From positions 1-64,000 of the forward strand of contig MEHQ01003461.1 of NCBI GenBank assembly GCA_008828725.1: 64,000 nucleotides of DNA. The letters are read 5' to 3'. The notes beneath the pieces were generated by a model. The model was not told where the DNA came from. It did no database searches and saw only the letters and a list, made by a program, of their open reading frames with translations. The translations under genes and the position numbers were made by a program. Position 1 is the first letter of the stretch, and every line of letters begins with the position of its first letter. Source of the DNA: Saccharina japonica. Taxonomy: Eukaryota; Sar; Phaeophyceae; Laminariales; Laminariaceae. Below, one piece after another: positions 30,250-41,042 of this stretch.

Positions 30250-32620
30250 TTTAACTAGCGGTACGGCCACGCCTCCGCTAGTGGCCCTATCTTTGCGTTG
30301 CCCATAGCAGTATGTAAGTTCATGGTGTGGTACATAGTACCCGCATTAACAGTGTCCTGTGATGTACAACTCAGAACCGAAACATTTCAATCACTATGCG
30401 GGGTAGTATCTGCCCGGGGGGTGTCCGTTTTTGTTGGAGCTGTACATGTGTTGAGGGGTATACGATTCGGAGATGGGGCCTTACCATTCCCGGGTACAGC
30501 GGAACATCGGCCATGAGCCCCAACCTAAGCGTGAATCAGCCTATGGGGTCGGGCTTTCACACCTTGCAGGGCGGTATCGACCCGGACGGTGTCTGTTTTT
30601 GTCCTAGAATTGTTGGAGTCGTAGATTTCCACAACGATTGCTGATCCGGAGATGGGACGTTACCATCCCCGGGTGCGGTGGGACCTCGCCGTTGCCCCGA
30701 GCGGCAACTCCTGCCGCGCGCTGGTTTCATGAGAGCCAGCCAACCGTAAATCAGCCCATGGTATTAGGGTTTCCACAGGTATCGATCTGGAACATGTCCG
30801 TTTTCGTCTCTGGGTTGTTGGAGTTGTAGATCTATAAAAGGAGTTTTGACCCCGGTGCGACGGGACTTCGGCGTTGCCCCAAGGGGCAACTCTCGTCCTA
30901 CGCTGGCTCTATGAGGGCCAGGCAACCGTAAATGAGCCCTCGGAGCTGGGGTTTCTACACCTTGTGGGGCGGTATCGGCCAGGGAGGTGTCCGTTTGTGT
31001 CTCCGGGTCGTAGGAGTTGTAGATGTATGCAAGGAGTTCGGACCCGGGGGTGGGACTTTATCCCTTCCCGGGGCGACGGGACGTCACCGTTGCCTCGACG
31101 GGTAACCGTCGCTGCGTGCTGGCTCTCTGGGCTCCAGCGCCCCATCCAAATCAGCAGTCAGCCCACCAGCTTCCACACCTTGAAGGGTGGTATCGACCCG
31201 GGGGATGCCGGCTTGCGCCCCCGGGGTTGTTGGAGTTGTAGATGTATGGAAGGATTTCTGACCCGGCGAGGGGACGTTACCATCCCTGGGTTCGGAGGGA
31301 TATCGACGCTGCCCCGAGAGGCAACTCTCGCCGTAGACTGGCTCTATGATGGCCAGGCTTCGATACATTTTTAAAATTCCCCGTGGGATGGGGGTTTCCA
31401 CGCCTTGTGGGGCGGTATCGACCAAGGAAATGTCCGCTTACGTCCCCGGATCGTTGGTGCTGTATATGTATGGAAGAGTTCTGACCCAGGGATGGGACGT
31501 TATCGTCCCCAGGTACGACGTGACTTCGACGTTGCCCAGAGAGGCAACTCGCGCTGTACACAGGCTCTATGAGGGCCAAGCAACCCTAAATTAGCCAGTG
31601 GTACGGGGGTTTCCACACATTGCATGGGGCGGTATCGACCCAGGGGGTGTCCGTTTTCGTCCCCGGGTCGGTGAAGTTGAAGATGTATGGAAGGATTTTC
31701 TGACCCGGAGATAGGACCTTACCATCTCCGGGTGCGGCGGGACTTCGACGTTGCTCCGAGGGGCAACTCTTGCCCCACGCTGGCTCTATGAGGGCCAGTC
31801 AACAGTAAATTATCCCGTGGGGTTGGGGTTTCCACACCTTCCGGGGCGGTATCGACCCGAGGGATGCCCGCTTTCGTCCTCGGGTTGTCCGAGTTGTAGA
31901 TGTATGCAAGGATTTCTGACCCAGGGGTGGGAGTTATCATTCCCGGGTGCGGCGGGACGTCGACGTTGCTCCGAGGGGGCACTTTCGCTGCACGCTGGAT
32001 CTATGAGGGCCAGGCAATCGTAAATTAGCACGTGGGGTTGGGGTTTGCACACCTTGCAGGGCCGTATCGACCTGAGGGATGTGCGTTTGCGTCACCAGAT
32101 CGTCGGAGTTGTAGATGAATGGACATATTTCAGACCCGGGGATGAGATCCTATAATTCCCGGGTGCGGCGGGACCTAGCCGTTGCCCCGAGGGGCAACCC
32201 TCGCTGCGTGCTGGCTCTATGAACTCCAGACAATTGTAATTTAGCCCGTGGAGTTGGGGTTCCACACCTTGCGGGGCGGTACCGACTCGGGGGATGTCCG
32301 TTTTCGTCCCCGGGTCGTTGGAGTGGTAGATTTATTGAAGGATTTATGATCCGTGTAAAGGGGTTAGGAAGCTTGGTGTGGGAACTTATCGTCCCCGGGT
32401 GCCGCTGGCTCCCTGGGCCTGAGCCAACCAGTGACCAACTGGTTGGGGTGGGGTTTCCATGCCGTGTGGGGCAGTGTAGACCCGGAAAATCGCCGTTTTT
32501 GTCCCCAGTTGGTCGGGGTTGTAGAGATATGGAGGGATTTTTTATTCGGAGATGGGAGTCTATCCTCCTCGGGTTTGCCGAACCTCGGTGGCTCTTTTCG
32601 GCGCCGATGTTTTGGAACGA
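30250..32620 (+). repeat. structured tandem array A, about 216-bp units
   Basis: About ten units. The landmark GCGGTATCGACCC recurs at roughly 30571, 30777, 30969, 31187, 31412, 31629, 31846, 32061 and 32276, with a diverged last unit near 32466. Each unit can form at least three hairpins on the plus strand: H1 (ACCCGGGGGA...TCCCCGGGT), H2 (ACCCGGGGAT...ATCCCCGGGT type) and H3 (GTTGCCCC-GA-GGGGCAAC). The array opens with CTAGCGG...CCGCTAG and GCGTTGCCCATA, both also present at the start of array B. Open frames cross the units on both strands with no consistent protein. Confidence 0.85.
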
Positions 32621-32704
32621 GCCAGCAGCCACCGGCATTGATTTGGGAAACCAATCAGCTGCCAGAATAGTAATGCATACATTGTATGTCAGCAGGTAGG
32701 CTGG

Positions 32705-32885
32705 CTAGATGGCTGCCAGAACTGCGTCGGGATTGCGCGACGCCCACGGCTCGGCGCGGTGTGGGACCCGGTTTTCTGCTGGTTGTGGCACCCAGCCTCC
32801 CTAGCCATGGGACAAGGTGGGGCTGAACCGCTCTAGACAGCGCTGCATGATTATAGACATAATAGCAGCATTTCATAATACTATT
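32705..32885 (+). repeat. dispersed repeat family 4, copy 1
   Basis: Contains GCGACGCCCACGGCTCGGCG, GGTTGTGGCACCCAGCCTCC and CTGAACCGCTCTAGA. Related copies occur at 61440-61620 and 61710-61905. It directly abuts the left end of the composite element. Confidence 0.7.
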
Positions 32886-32888
32886 AAG

Positions 32889-33360
32889 AGTGGTACCCCG
32901 AACCATGCCCGGGCGGGGCCGGTATAGCCGAAATAATCAAAAGTACGAAATATGAACTGGGTCACGATCCACACCTTATATAACGCAATCAACTGATCAG
33001 GTAATTCGACACGCGCAGTCAACCACATAGCAACCGACCCACCGACAGCCACCCACCCACACGTACCTACCCACTCACGTACTCACCGACACCCACTCAC
33101 TCACACTCACTGACCCAACCACCGATCCGCCCACCCAACTACGTACGTACGTACGCACCAACCGATCGACACACGGACCAATCCACCCACCCAAAATAAC
33201 AACAACGACAAACCGCAGTGGGAAACCAGAGTATACAGCAGCACCACCAGTACGTACAGCAATAATAGCAGTAGTCCCACAGCAGCAACGGCAGCAGCAG
33301 CAGTCCAGGAAGTAGCAGCACGTACGTACGTAGAGCGGACAAAACAAAACGCCGGATTCG
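32889..33360. repeat. outer inverted repeat, left arm
   Basis: Pairs with 44590-45027. It includes a CCCACCCACC/TACGTACG microsatellite section and a CAG-rich section (about 33225-33325), both mirrored in the right arm. Minus-strand frames over the CAG tract are low-complexity Cys/Leu-rich artefacts. Confidence 0.8.
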
Positions 33361-34340
33361 ATACAGAGGCTTTGTTTAGCACGTATGTACAGCAGTGGCC
33401 CTTTTGTTTCGTCGATTTTCGTATGGTCCGTGCAGTGTAGTTTGTCCAATCTGTTTTCGGGTAATAGCTTTTGAAACCCGTCGAATTGCAAGAAGAGCTG
33501 ACCACAGTCGTGATCACCACGACTGAGCGAACAAAAACATATTTTTTCAGCAGGTGTTTTTTTTCGGCCACTCTAAAATCAAGCAAGTTTCAGGTTGTCG
33601 AGGGCATAATCATAGCAAAATCAGCCATTGCCAACAAAACAGTGACTATCATATTTCGAGAAATATAGTTGCAATGAAATATATATATATCAGATGACCT
33701 GTAGCTTTATGAAAGGAATCTTTTGGCGACTTTAATTTCTACATCTGCGGGATGGAAACCTTGTAAGATTGAAATTTGAATTAGGTTCTGCGTTCAGTTT
33801 TTTGCTTGTTTCTTCTTCAGTTTTCGTTTTCTACAAAATTGGAATGTCAGACCACATGCAGAACCCCGAGACCTGATGAAATCCGTTGTGCAAATAGTTC
33901 AGTGATAAATATACTCTTCGTATTATTGAAAAACAATTATTTCAAATTATTTTCGGTTATTTGGAAGTTAAGATGCCGATAATATTCGTCATTTTCTTTT
34001 CTTCTCGAAACACCTGCGCGGAAGAACAAGCGTTTTAGAGGTACTTTGAACGTTTGCTCGGTTAAGTATACACGGAGAAACGTGTACCTAGGTAGTGCGG
34101 AAAATGTTGGCGAAACAAAGCTACACGGACTGTACATCTGGGAGCAATCCCACGGTAGGAGTACCACTTTTGGGCTCAATATTTTCTGACCGGTTGTGCT
34201 TCTCACGTGAGTAACCACCGGATATTGTTATTTATTTACTGGTATATTTGTTTTTGGACTGCCGCATTGGAAGGTTTGGTCGGATTGCGCGAACGAATGT
34301 TTCCGAAGTCATGTTTCGGGTGAGATATTGAGCTCCTCAT
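33361..34340. other. left-arm insert with no mirror on the right
   Basis: AT-rich, non-coding to my eye and absent from the right arm. The right arm is therefore truncated, or this is an insertion. Confidence 0.5.
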
Positions 34341-34960
34341 GTGAGGAACTCAGAAAATGATGCTGCGCCCCTACCGTGGGATGACTCCTGGGCTTTTTAT
34401 CTTGATATTAGAATTTCGAAAACCGCTAACTCGCGCAGTTTCGGGCCGATTTCGATTCTGACCAAATTCTGGAGATCCAAATTTTAACTTTTGGGGGACT
34501 CTTTGAAAACAAGTCTTGATTTTAGTGTTTAATACGAACTTTATTTTAGTATGGAGATTTGTATCTTGAAACTAGGCTGGATATTCGACTTGAGTTTAGT
34601 ATAGGTAGTAGACCCCGCGCGGAAAAGGCTTCCGAACACGCTGTCAACCCTCGCCTACCGGGTCCACTTCCCGCTGATCCACCCTGTTCTAGGGGACGGA
34701 GCGAGCAGTACCCGGGAGGCCACCTTCCCCCACCCCCCGCTCGCCGAGGTCGGGGCCGTCGCCCGTACTCTCGCCGAGATCGCCGAGGCCTGAAGCGTGG
34801 GGCAGCCGGGGCGTTGGTGCGCCGCCGATCGGGGTCGGGCGGAGAACGGTAGAGCCGGTCTCCCGCGGGGCATACCGAAACCAGCATAGTCGTGAAGATC
34901 CCAAACGACATCGCCATCAGCACCACCATCACTACCGAAGCGTATCCATAATACATATTT
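34341..34960 (-). repeat. inner inverted repeat, left arm, with an outward-reading ORF
   Basis: Pairs with about 43985-44500. Both arms hold a related open frame pointing away from the core. On this side it runs from 34956 to 34546 on the minus strand, with Met-Ser-Phe-Gly-Ile-Phe-Thr-Thr-Met and then a Pro/Arg-rich tail. Another frame is also open over both copies, so a real protein is doubtful. Confidence 0.65.
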
Positions 34961-35135
34961 TTTTCCTTCCGACAACATGAAGGGCATTGTTTATTCAGAA
35001 TGAGAAAGCTGACACAATTCGTCGAATACCACCAATCTCATCCAACTAATTATCCTCCCCTGCGTGTACTCAAATAGAATACGCACCTTTTATACCCTAA
35101 TACTGTATCTGCTCTTTATCTTTTTGCCGTGCTTC

Positions 35136-36095
35136 CTACTCCGCATCTCCATTCAACCCCCATACCATGGGAAGTAATCCTCCCTCCGCCTCCCTTCTTC
35201 CCCTGGCGGCCTGCCGGTCTCGCAAGGCGAGCTTGTATCGGTACACCCGGCGTGATATCGCGAACTGGGTGGTCACCGGTATGACCTGGAAAAGGTGCTC
35301 CTTACAGACCTCTTTTCTTGATAAGGATCCCCCGTCCGTTCCTCCGACGATGCTCGCCGCCAGCTGGTCGATGAACTCGCTACCTTCCTTCCCGAGGCGT
35401 CCAAAGCTTTTCACCGCATAGGTGACAAGTTTATGGCTGCGGTCGTCGAAGCACACCTGTCCTGCACGATCGTAGTGGTTGCGCTTTCGCGCCTCAGAAG
35501 TGGAGGCAGCTGATCCGTCTCGATCAGCGCTGCCAGCCCGCGTGCGGACCCTAGCTTGGGGGTCTGCATGCGTAATGTAAAGGAGTATCGCCTTGTTGCG
35601 GTACTCTGACAACATAGCGTCTCGGAGGCCTCCCCTGTCGATCACTATATCCACGCGGAGGTTCCTGTTGGCGTTGAAGGGCGCTCCGCTTTCCACTTTA
35701 TGGCGAATAGACAACCGCTTGAAGGTGCGGGACAGAGCGTGGACTTGCAGCTGATGCTGGTTTACCTGCGTGCCTGCTCGGTGGCATGTGCGCGCGTGGC
35801 GCGTGTTGACATCCGTCGCTTCGCAGCAGGGGCACCTTGCCGCTAGGGGCTCCTCCATTCCCAGAAAGTGCCGTCCGATAGACACGAACTCCGAAGCCGG
35901 TATGATTGGTGCCGAGTCCACAGGCCTTGCCCGCAAATAGGCGACAGCGCCTGGTCCCGATAGGCTCCTTTGCCGGGCCTTGGCAAGATCTCTGGGATCG
36001 ATTGCCCCGAACACGTCGTTCCGATCCGACGGGCTCGCTGCCTCGGAGAGGTGGTCCGGGGAAGCAACGTACCATTGGTACCGTACCCGGTTCAC
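35136..36095 (-). pseudogene. retroelement C-terminal region: CCHC knuckle and restriction-like endonuclease
   Basis: A 319-codon minus-strand frame, the C-terminal part of the retroelement polyprotein. Residues 88-104 form a zinc knuckle (C88-x2-C91-x8-H100-x3-C104). From about residue 146 a segment Leu-Arg-Val-Asp-Ile-Val-Ile leads to Leu-Leu-Tyr-Ile-Thr-His-Ala-Asp-Pro-Gln (171-180). A CCHC knuckle followed by such a PD-(D/E)xK-like fold is the arrangement of non-LTR elements with a restriction-like endonuclease. Tyr173 stands where an acidic residue would be expected (LLDxTHAD in relatives as I recall them), so the nuclease is probably dead. The rest is basic and ends in Leu-Asn-Gly-Asp-Ala-Glu. 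It is the longest intact stretch of the core. Confidence 0.7.
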
Positions 36096-36194
36096 CTGCT
36101 GCTCTAGCTTGTGCTGCGCCTTGCTGATCGTCTGGGCGCCATGTGCCGATAGTACCTACACATGAGACTGCCTTGATACTCCTTCGTCATTCGT

Positions 36195-36998
36195 CTAGAA
36201 AGCCCCGTTCCGCCAGCTTTCCGGGACCACGTTCGCCATTGCCTCCTCCGATACCCCATGGATATCGCGAAGGTCCCTGACGCTACTCCATATGCGGCGA
36301 ACGCAGTCCGAATTGGGCAGCTCGCTACCTACTCTTTCTCCCAATGGACCGGAAAGGTGAGCAGAAACCTCTGCCACCGTCGACACTAAGATCCCGATGG
36401 ACGCTGACATTCTCCTTGATTCAGCCGACGACAGTCCAAACCCCCCGACCCCCGTGGAGAGGCTTGCCCGTGCTCTTTGATGGGGCTGAAGCGTCAACCG
36501 GTCCGCCGGGCATCCGTTCGCAAAAAACGACGATTAATCTGCTGTCCCTGGAATCTTGAGAGGGCGCTTGAGCATCTACATCGCGCTAGTATCTTCTCGC
36601 CGACACGCGTGTAGTGACAGCTCTGGGTCCACTACCCGCTCAATGTAGGAGGTCCGCTCCACCGTTAAGCTGGGGGTGATGAGGTTCGTCAACTGCTTGA
36701 CCGGCATACGCGGCAGGATGCGCGCGATTTGCTTTGCCGCCCCATCTCGGAATATTTTTACGGCGCTGTTTACCGCGAATGAATCGTTACCTATGGGCTC
36801 TCCAACAACCTTTACCCCACCCTCTTCCGCAATGCGAACACCGATGTCCCCCAGAAGTGAAATACCTTCCGACGTAGCCACATGCCCTTTTGGAGACAAA
36901 GCAACTGTCTTGCTGGGGTTAATGGTGATGCCAATTTCGCACAGCTCGTGCTGGAGAGAGGGCACTACTCCCACAGTGTTCATGTTGATCTCTGACAT
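36195..36998 (-). pseudogene. reverse transcriptase, thumb/connection part, broken
   Basis: Two same-frame pieces, 36576-36998 and 36195-36497, are separated by stops (one TAA lies in the gap near 36530). The first starts just after the catalytic box and contains Ile-Thr-Ile-Asn-Pro-Ser-Lys-Thr-Val-Ala-Leu (palm) and Leu-Pro-Arg-Met-Pro-Val-Lys-Gln. The second contains Leu-Ser-Thr-Gly-Val-Gly-Gly-Phe-Gly-Leu and Arg-Arg-Met-Ser-Ala-Ser-Ile, which I associate with the same RT family. Both join in frame with 35136-36095, apart from stops. The polyprotein is therefore collinear but inactivated. Confidence 0.7.
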
Positions 36999-37007
36999 AC
37001 TGATGTT

Positions 37008-37320
37008 GACCTTGTCGAGGTATGCAAAGGCTTCAACGACCCTGGGCTTGATCGCGGACCCGCGTCAGTACTGGCAGCAGTGGCATGCGGAACAGCGCCG
37101 GGCCCATGGCCTCCCCTTGCTGCACTCCGCTGGAACGTTCGACACTTTGCCGCTCCCCCGAATCCATTTGGTAGAATACAGGGGCGGGCCTCTCGCTGTA
37201 GCATTTTGCGATGAACGGCGTGAGCGCGGGCACGAAAGTGGCCGCCTCGGCAAGTACTGCCGTCCGCTTCACGGTATTGAAGGCGTTGTAACAGTCGGTT
37301 GGAACGAACCAGTTTCATGC
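37008..37320 (-). pseudogene. reverse transcriptase palm core with altered catalytic box
   Basis: The minus frame from 37272 reads through a Ser-Gly-Val-Gln-Gln-Gly-Glu-Ala-Met-Gly-Pro-Ala-Leu-Phe block, the QG-x-x-x-GP motif of non-LTR reverse transcriptases. After a frameshift, the catalytic box at 37011-37025 reads Ala-Tyr-Leu-Asp-Lys. The second Asp of the usual Y-x-D-D is replaced by Lys, which would abolish polymerase activity. The frame changes again at the 5' side of this block. Confidence 0.75.
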
Positions 37321-37321
37321 C

Positions 37322-38034
37322 TCATGGCGCACCCGGGCGCGTAGAGCTACCTGCTCCACCCTTGTCTCGAACCCCTACCCCAAACTGCCTTTCCTGACGA
37401 TTAATGTATTTCAGCCGTGGCCGCCACTGCAGCATAGTCCCGGCTGCGCGAAGACGTCTCCACGTCATACCTACACATACGGGGCGGCATTTTCCCCCCA
37501 AGGCAGTGAAGTTGAACTGCAAGAAGATCTACCAAACTCCCGGCCGAAAAACACCGGGGTCGTCGATGATCCGCCTCCAAAAGGCCTCGATGCTACTGTA
37601 GCTCCAAACTTGTCGCGACCGAAGCCGGCCCTGATGATCGACTGCAGGTGTGAGAAGCGTTGACCGTCACTATCAGCGCCTGATAGCGCATTTCGGGAGT
37701 TGGTGACGTCGAGGGCCACCTGCGAATCGAATTCTTCACTTGAACGCCAGTTGGGAATACTCTCTTCCTCCGGTTCCGTGGAGCTTGCTGCCACCGCTGC
37801 CGCTGCCGAGTCGGAGACGGAAGCACAGTCTTGCCCTGGGAACTTATCTTTGACCCGTTCCCATGTCACCTCGTCGCCGGGCGCGCGCGGTTCCGTGAAA
37901 AGACCGCGTGCTGCCACTGACACCCCGCCCGAGTGGCGACAGGCTGACGACGCTCTCTCGTGCTTGGCCGCGTTTGTGGCTTCGTAGGATGGGCCCCTGA
38001 GCCGTGTCGATGCTCGGCTGGTGTACTCCATCAA
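37322..38034 (-). pseudogene. reverse transcriptase, fingers and N-terminal linker, frameshifted
   Basis: Two overlapping frames, 37471-38034 and 37322-37522, carry successive parts of one protein. The first has a Ser-Asp-Gly-Gln-Arg-Phe-Ser-His-Leu-Gln-Ser block, the second Cys-Arg-Pro-Val-Cys-Val-Gly-Met-Thr-Trp-Arg-Arg. The switch between frames lies at about 37600-37520. At the upstream junction (about 38034) one base appears to be missing relative to the preceding frame. Confidence 0.65.
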
Positions 38035-39131
38035 CCACGGAGAATAATAGTAATATCACCACGTTCGATAGACGCGAATCTCTCGCGTTGCTTCACGCGG
38101 CTGTTCTGAGAGTGTAGCAGTGCCGGCACGATATACCACAGCTTGATGGCCCTCAAGAGCGAACAAGGCGTCTCGGAGTGTCTGTTTGCCCGATGCGCTC
38201 CGAGGCCGTAGTTTAGGAGACCAAACACGTGGGTGAGAAGCTTGGCGTTGGCAGTAGCTAGCCCCGGCTGCACCTTAACAAGGGTGATGAAACGTTGTTG
38301 GCGATGTTTAAGAGAAACGTCATCGAGTTGCCCTGCTATTCCTAACGCACTTTGGTACCAAGGGTAGCATAACGTTTCCCTCCGTTCGCTGCAGTTGTTG
38401 TCCAGCCTTCTTCCAAATGCTGCGACCGTAACACGAAATCCAGGGTCAGCTTCAACTGCTGCCTCCAGTGATTCCCGTCTCCCATGGCGGGCTGTGTACC
38501 CACGTGTAGCGCAAGTGAGTTGTGCATGTGGACCACACTTTCGGATAGCTTCCACCACACAACGTGCGTGCATAACACGCTGGTTTCCACACAGCAGCCC
38601 TACCACTCGGTGCCCCCGAGCAACTGCCGCTCGGCATCTCCCGCACATCACGCCGACCTTGCTGGCGTCAATGAATGCACGGAGTTTTTCTACCCTCCCC
38701 GATGCTGATCCTCCTCCCTCGCTGCCTCCTCCTTCCCTGTGGAGCTCTTTCTCTTTGCCACCGCCCCCTATCAATCCAGGAGCCAATGGAAGGTCGCTGC
38801 CCCCTCTCGACTCAGGAGCCGAGGGCGGCTCGCTGCCCTTTCTCGGTTCAGGAGGAGTCGGGGGTTGCTTACTGCCCCCGGGTCGAGGGATTATTCCCCG
38901 GTTCGTGACGGCCCCTCTCCCAGTGCTTGTCGCTCGTAACTTCCTCCCAGACCCACGCGGTCGGCCTCGTCCGCCTCTTGTGCTCCCCCCCTCCCCGGCT
39001 GCGTTACCTGATTCAGAGGAAGCATCCCCAGGTGATGCTGGGGTGGCGGTGGGCGGAGTCGGGGGGACCGAGCGTCCCGACGGCGTGACGTCCCTGTCTC
39101 TTGCTGATTGGAGGTTTGTCATGGCTAACAC
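38031..39131 (-). pseudogene. retroelement N-terminal region with a Cys-rich finger
   Basis: A 366-codon minus-strand frame. Residues 1-130 are Pro/Ser/Gly/Arg-rich and presumably disordered. Around residues 140-180 a Cys-Gly-Arg-Cys ... Leu-Leu-Cys-Gly ... His-Ala-Arg-Cys pattern suggests a zinc finger. The C-terminal part ends with Leu-Trp-Tyr-Ile-Val-Pro-Ala-Leu-Leu-His-Ser, which leads into the frameshifted reverse transcriptase. It is in the same frame as the ORF at 39162-39941, separated by a stop and about 30 bp, so the two were probably once one protein. Confidence 0.6.
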
Positions 39132-39161
39132 AGCAGCACTTGCTTGATCTACACCCCCCCC

Positions 39162-39941
39162 CTACGCGCGAGTCTGCCTTCGACGCAAGAGCTTAGGGTT
39201 AGGTCGTGTCGTCCCCGCCGCTGGAGGCAGAGGCAACGCAGCACTTGGACAGGAACCTCCAATACTTGCACCCATTCTACCTTGGCTGCCCTCGCGCGAG
39301 GGAGATGCGTTTCCAGCTGACCGAGGGGAAGTTGCTGTCGTCAATGTTGCAGCGGCGGTACTGGGCCGTGCCTGGCGGATCTCCACTTGTCTCGCTAGCG
39401 CGGCATCCTTATCTCCCTCGGTGTGATGGCTTTCCACGGCATTTCCAGCGGTGCCTCCCTGCTCCACCTGCCCCCTAGTTTGCAGACCGCTCTCCGCCAC
39501 CGGGACCGTTCCCCCCGATGTTGATACCGCCGTTGTCCGAAACAAAGGAAAATTGTCCCCTGCCTCCAACGCGTTTTGGGGCCCGGGGGTCCAGCCCGCC
39601 GTCTGAAGAGACGGTAGCGCATCACCTGCTTCCTGCACGTTTAGTACTCCGAGGGTGCACCTGGTCAGAGCTGTGATCGATGTTGTCCCAGGGATCCCCA
39701 CTTGTCCTGCTGACATGGCATCCCTGTTCCCCTCGGCCGGACGGTTCTTAGTGGCATTTTCCGCAGTGTCGCCCTGATCGCTCTGCCCCCTTATTAACGG
39801 TTCGCTCTCCAGCTCCTGGCCCGCCCCTCCTGGCGTGTCTGCCGGAAAAGGAGGCACCACGTCACCTGCCTCCAATGCATTTCGGACGCTGAGGGTCCAC
39901 CTAGTCAGTCGCTCCACCCATTTGTTGTCAAGGCCCGCCAA
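39162..39941 (-). CDS. low-complexity ORF upstream of the retroelement polyprotein
   Basis: 260 codons, same frame as 38031-39131. It contains two diverged repeats of about 80 residues. Both include a Leu-Thr-Arg-x-Thr-Leu-x-Val-x-Asn start, a Glu-Ala-Gly-Asp block and an Arg-Gly-Gln-x-Asp/Glu-Gln-Gly block. Probably a disordered leader of the polyprotein. No enzymatic motif. Confidence 0.4.
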   Translation of the reverse strand: MAGLDNKWVERLTRWTLSVRNALEAGDVVPPFPADTPGGAGQELESEPLIRGQSDQGDTAENATKNRPAEGNRDAMSAGQVGIPGTTSITALTRCTLGVLNVQEAGDALPSLQTAGWTPGPQNALEAGDNFPLFRTTAVSTSGGTVPVAESGLQTRGQVEQGGTAGNAVESHHTEGDKDAALARQVEIRQARPSTAAATLTTATSPRSAGNASPSREGSQGRMGASIGGSCPSAALPLPPAAGTTRPNPKLLRRRQTRA

Positions 39942-40004
39942 ATACTCTTGGACATGAGGCCCAATGTAGAGCCTCCGGGTTCGGAGTCGGAGTAAGATGT
40001 TCTG

Positions 40005-41042
40005 TCATCGAATGACGTACGCGGCGAACAGCGTACGATAGTGGGCGGCCGCCGCTTCCCATTCCCTCGTACGGGGGAAACCGAGGTAGGCATGTTGGGG
40101 TAAATCCAACGCATCGCTGAAAAGGGTGCACAACACGAACGAAGAGGTTGGGCTTCTCTCCAGGGCTCTCACCATGTGCTCGAACGTGCTATGAACCCCG
40201 GTCGTCACGTAACTGGCCGACTCCGTGCAGATGTCACCCCGCTCAAGGAGGGCGGCGAACTGCAGGGCACTACTCACCGCCGCCCTCCTCCCCCCCTGAT
40301 CGGACATGGGCAGCTCTCTAGCAAGTTCCGCCGGGTGGGGAGGCCCGCTCCCCTTCGGCCACGCCGACTGGCACACTAGGCAGGACCTCGGGTCGGCATG
40401 CCCTCTCGCGATGCGCTTCGCCCGGTCCAGCGTCATGTACAGACCCTCCGTTAACGCACGGTATTGGCACTCGCGCGTGGCTGCCCCCCGACTCTCCAGC
40501 AGAGTCTTCCAATCCTGGCCGCAATAGGTGCATGATGCTTCGGCGTCACCTCCCCTTACCCCTTGCACTCGGTGGCGGCCTTCGTCCTGGCTTGTGACCT
40601 CCTCCACACCCGAACTAGCTGACGGCCATTGAATTTCCGACTGACGTTGTTGATAGGCTCCCCGATCGGAAGCGCGGTCATACCTCAGATGGATGAGATG
40701 GATCCTGGGCAGAATTCCTGTGAGGAGGAACGTTCTCCGACGCGGCCGTCCTGTCCCTCTCCGAACGGCCACCCTGAACCCGTCGTCTCCTCTATTTTCT
40801 GCCCTCTCTGCGCTGTCAACAGCACATCTCCTGTGGACGAGCCAACCGGAGAAAAAGAACCTCTCGTCGTCTTCAATTGTCTTCTCGCAGACCCCACCTA
40901 GCGGTGGCGGAATCGTGCCACGCCAGTCCCAAGAGAGGTCCGCCTCGTCGCACTCTGTGGAACTCAGTGTCGAGTCCACCCTTCCCGGCAAAATGTGGGT
41001 TCTGTTCCGAAGGCGATTATCGGCTGCGGTGAACCTGTTCAT
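40005..41042 (-). CDS. 345-codon ORF with two Cys pairs, function unknown
   Basis: An intact minus-strand ORF inside the composite core. The N-terminal 120 residues are Arg/Asp/Ser-rich. The second half has protein-like composition with Cys-Thr-Tyr-Cys and Cys-Leu-Val-Cys pairs about 50 residues apart, consistent with one zinc site. Helix-rich sequence follows through Phe-Ala-Ala-Leu-Leu-Glu-Arg, ending in Leu-Phe-Ala-Ala-Tyr-Val-Ile-Arg. I recognise no family. Position and orientation suggest an element-encoded first ORF (a gag-like or nucleic-acid-binding role), which is inference only. Confidence 0.5.
   Translation of the reverse strand: MNRFTAADNRLRNRTHILPGRVDSTLSSTECDEADLSWDWRGTIPPPLGGVCEKTIEDDERFFFSGWLVHRRCAVDSAERAENRGDDGFRVAVRRGTGRPRRRTFLLTGILPRIHLIHLRYDRASDRGAYQQRQSEIQWPSASSGVEEVTSQDEGRHRVQGVRGGDAEASCTYCGQDWKTLLESRGAATRECQYRALTEGLYMTLDRAKRIARGHADPRSCLVCQSAWPKGSGPPHPAELARELPMSDQGGRRAAVSSALQFAALLERGDICTESASYVTTGVHSTFEHMVRALERSPTSSFVLCTLFSDALDLPQHAYLGFPRTREWEAAAAHYRTLFAAYVIR

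Noticed and set aside
30874..31374. 166-codon plus-strand frame and several minus frames over the structured array
   Set aside because: Frames change from unit to unit and the conserved feature is hairpin pairing, not a protein sequence.
30250..32620. CRISPR-like array
   Set aside because: Units are contiguous diverged copies of about 216 bp with no short identical repeats alternating with unique spacers.
30250..32620. Hammerhead or other known self-cleaving ribozyme in the array units
   Set aside because: I looked for the CTGATGAG and GAAA core of hammerheads and did not find it; no other known ribozyme core was recognised by eye.
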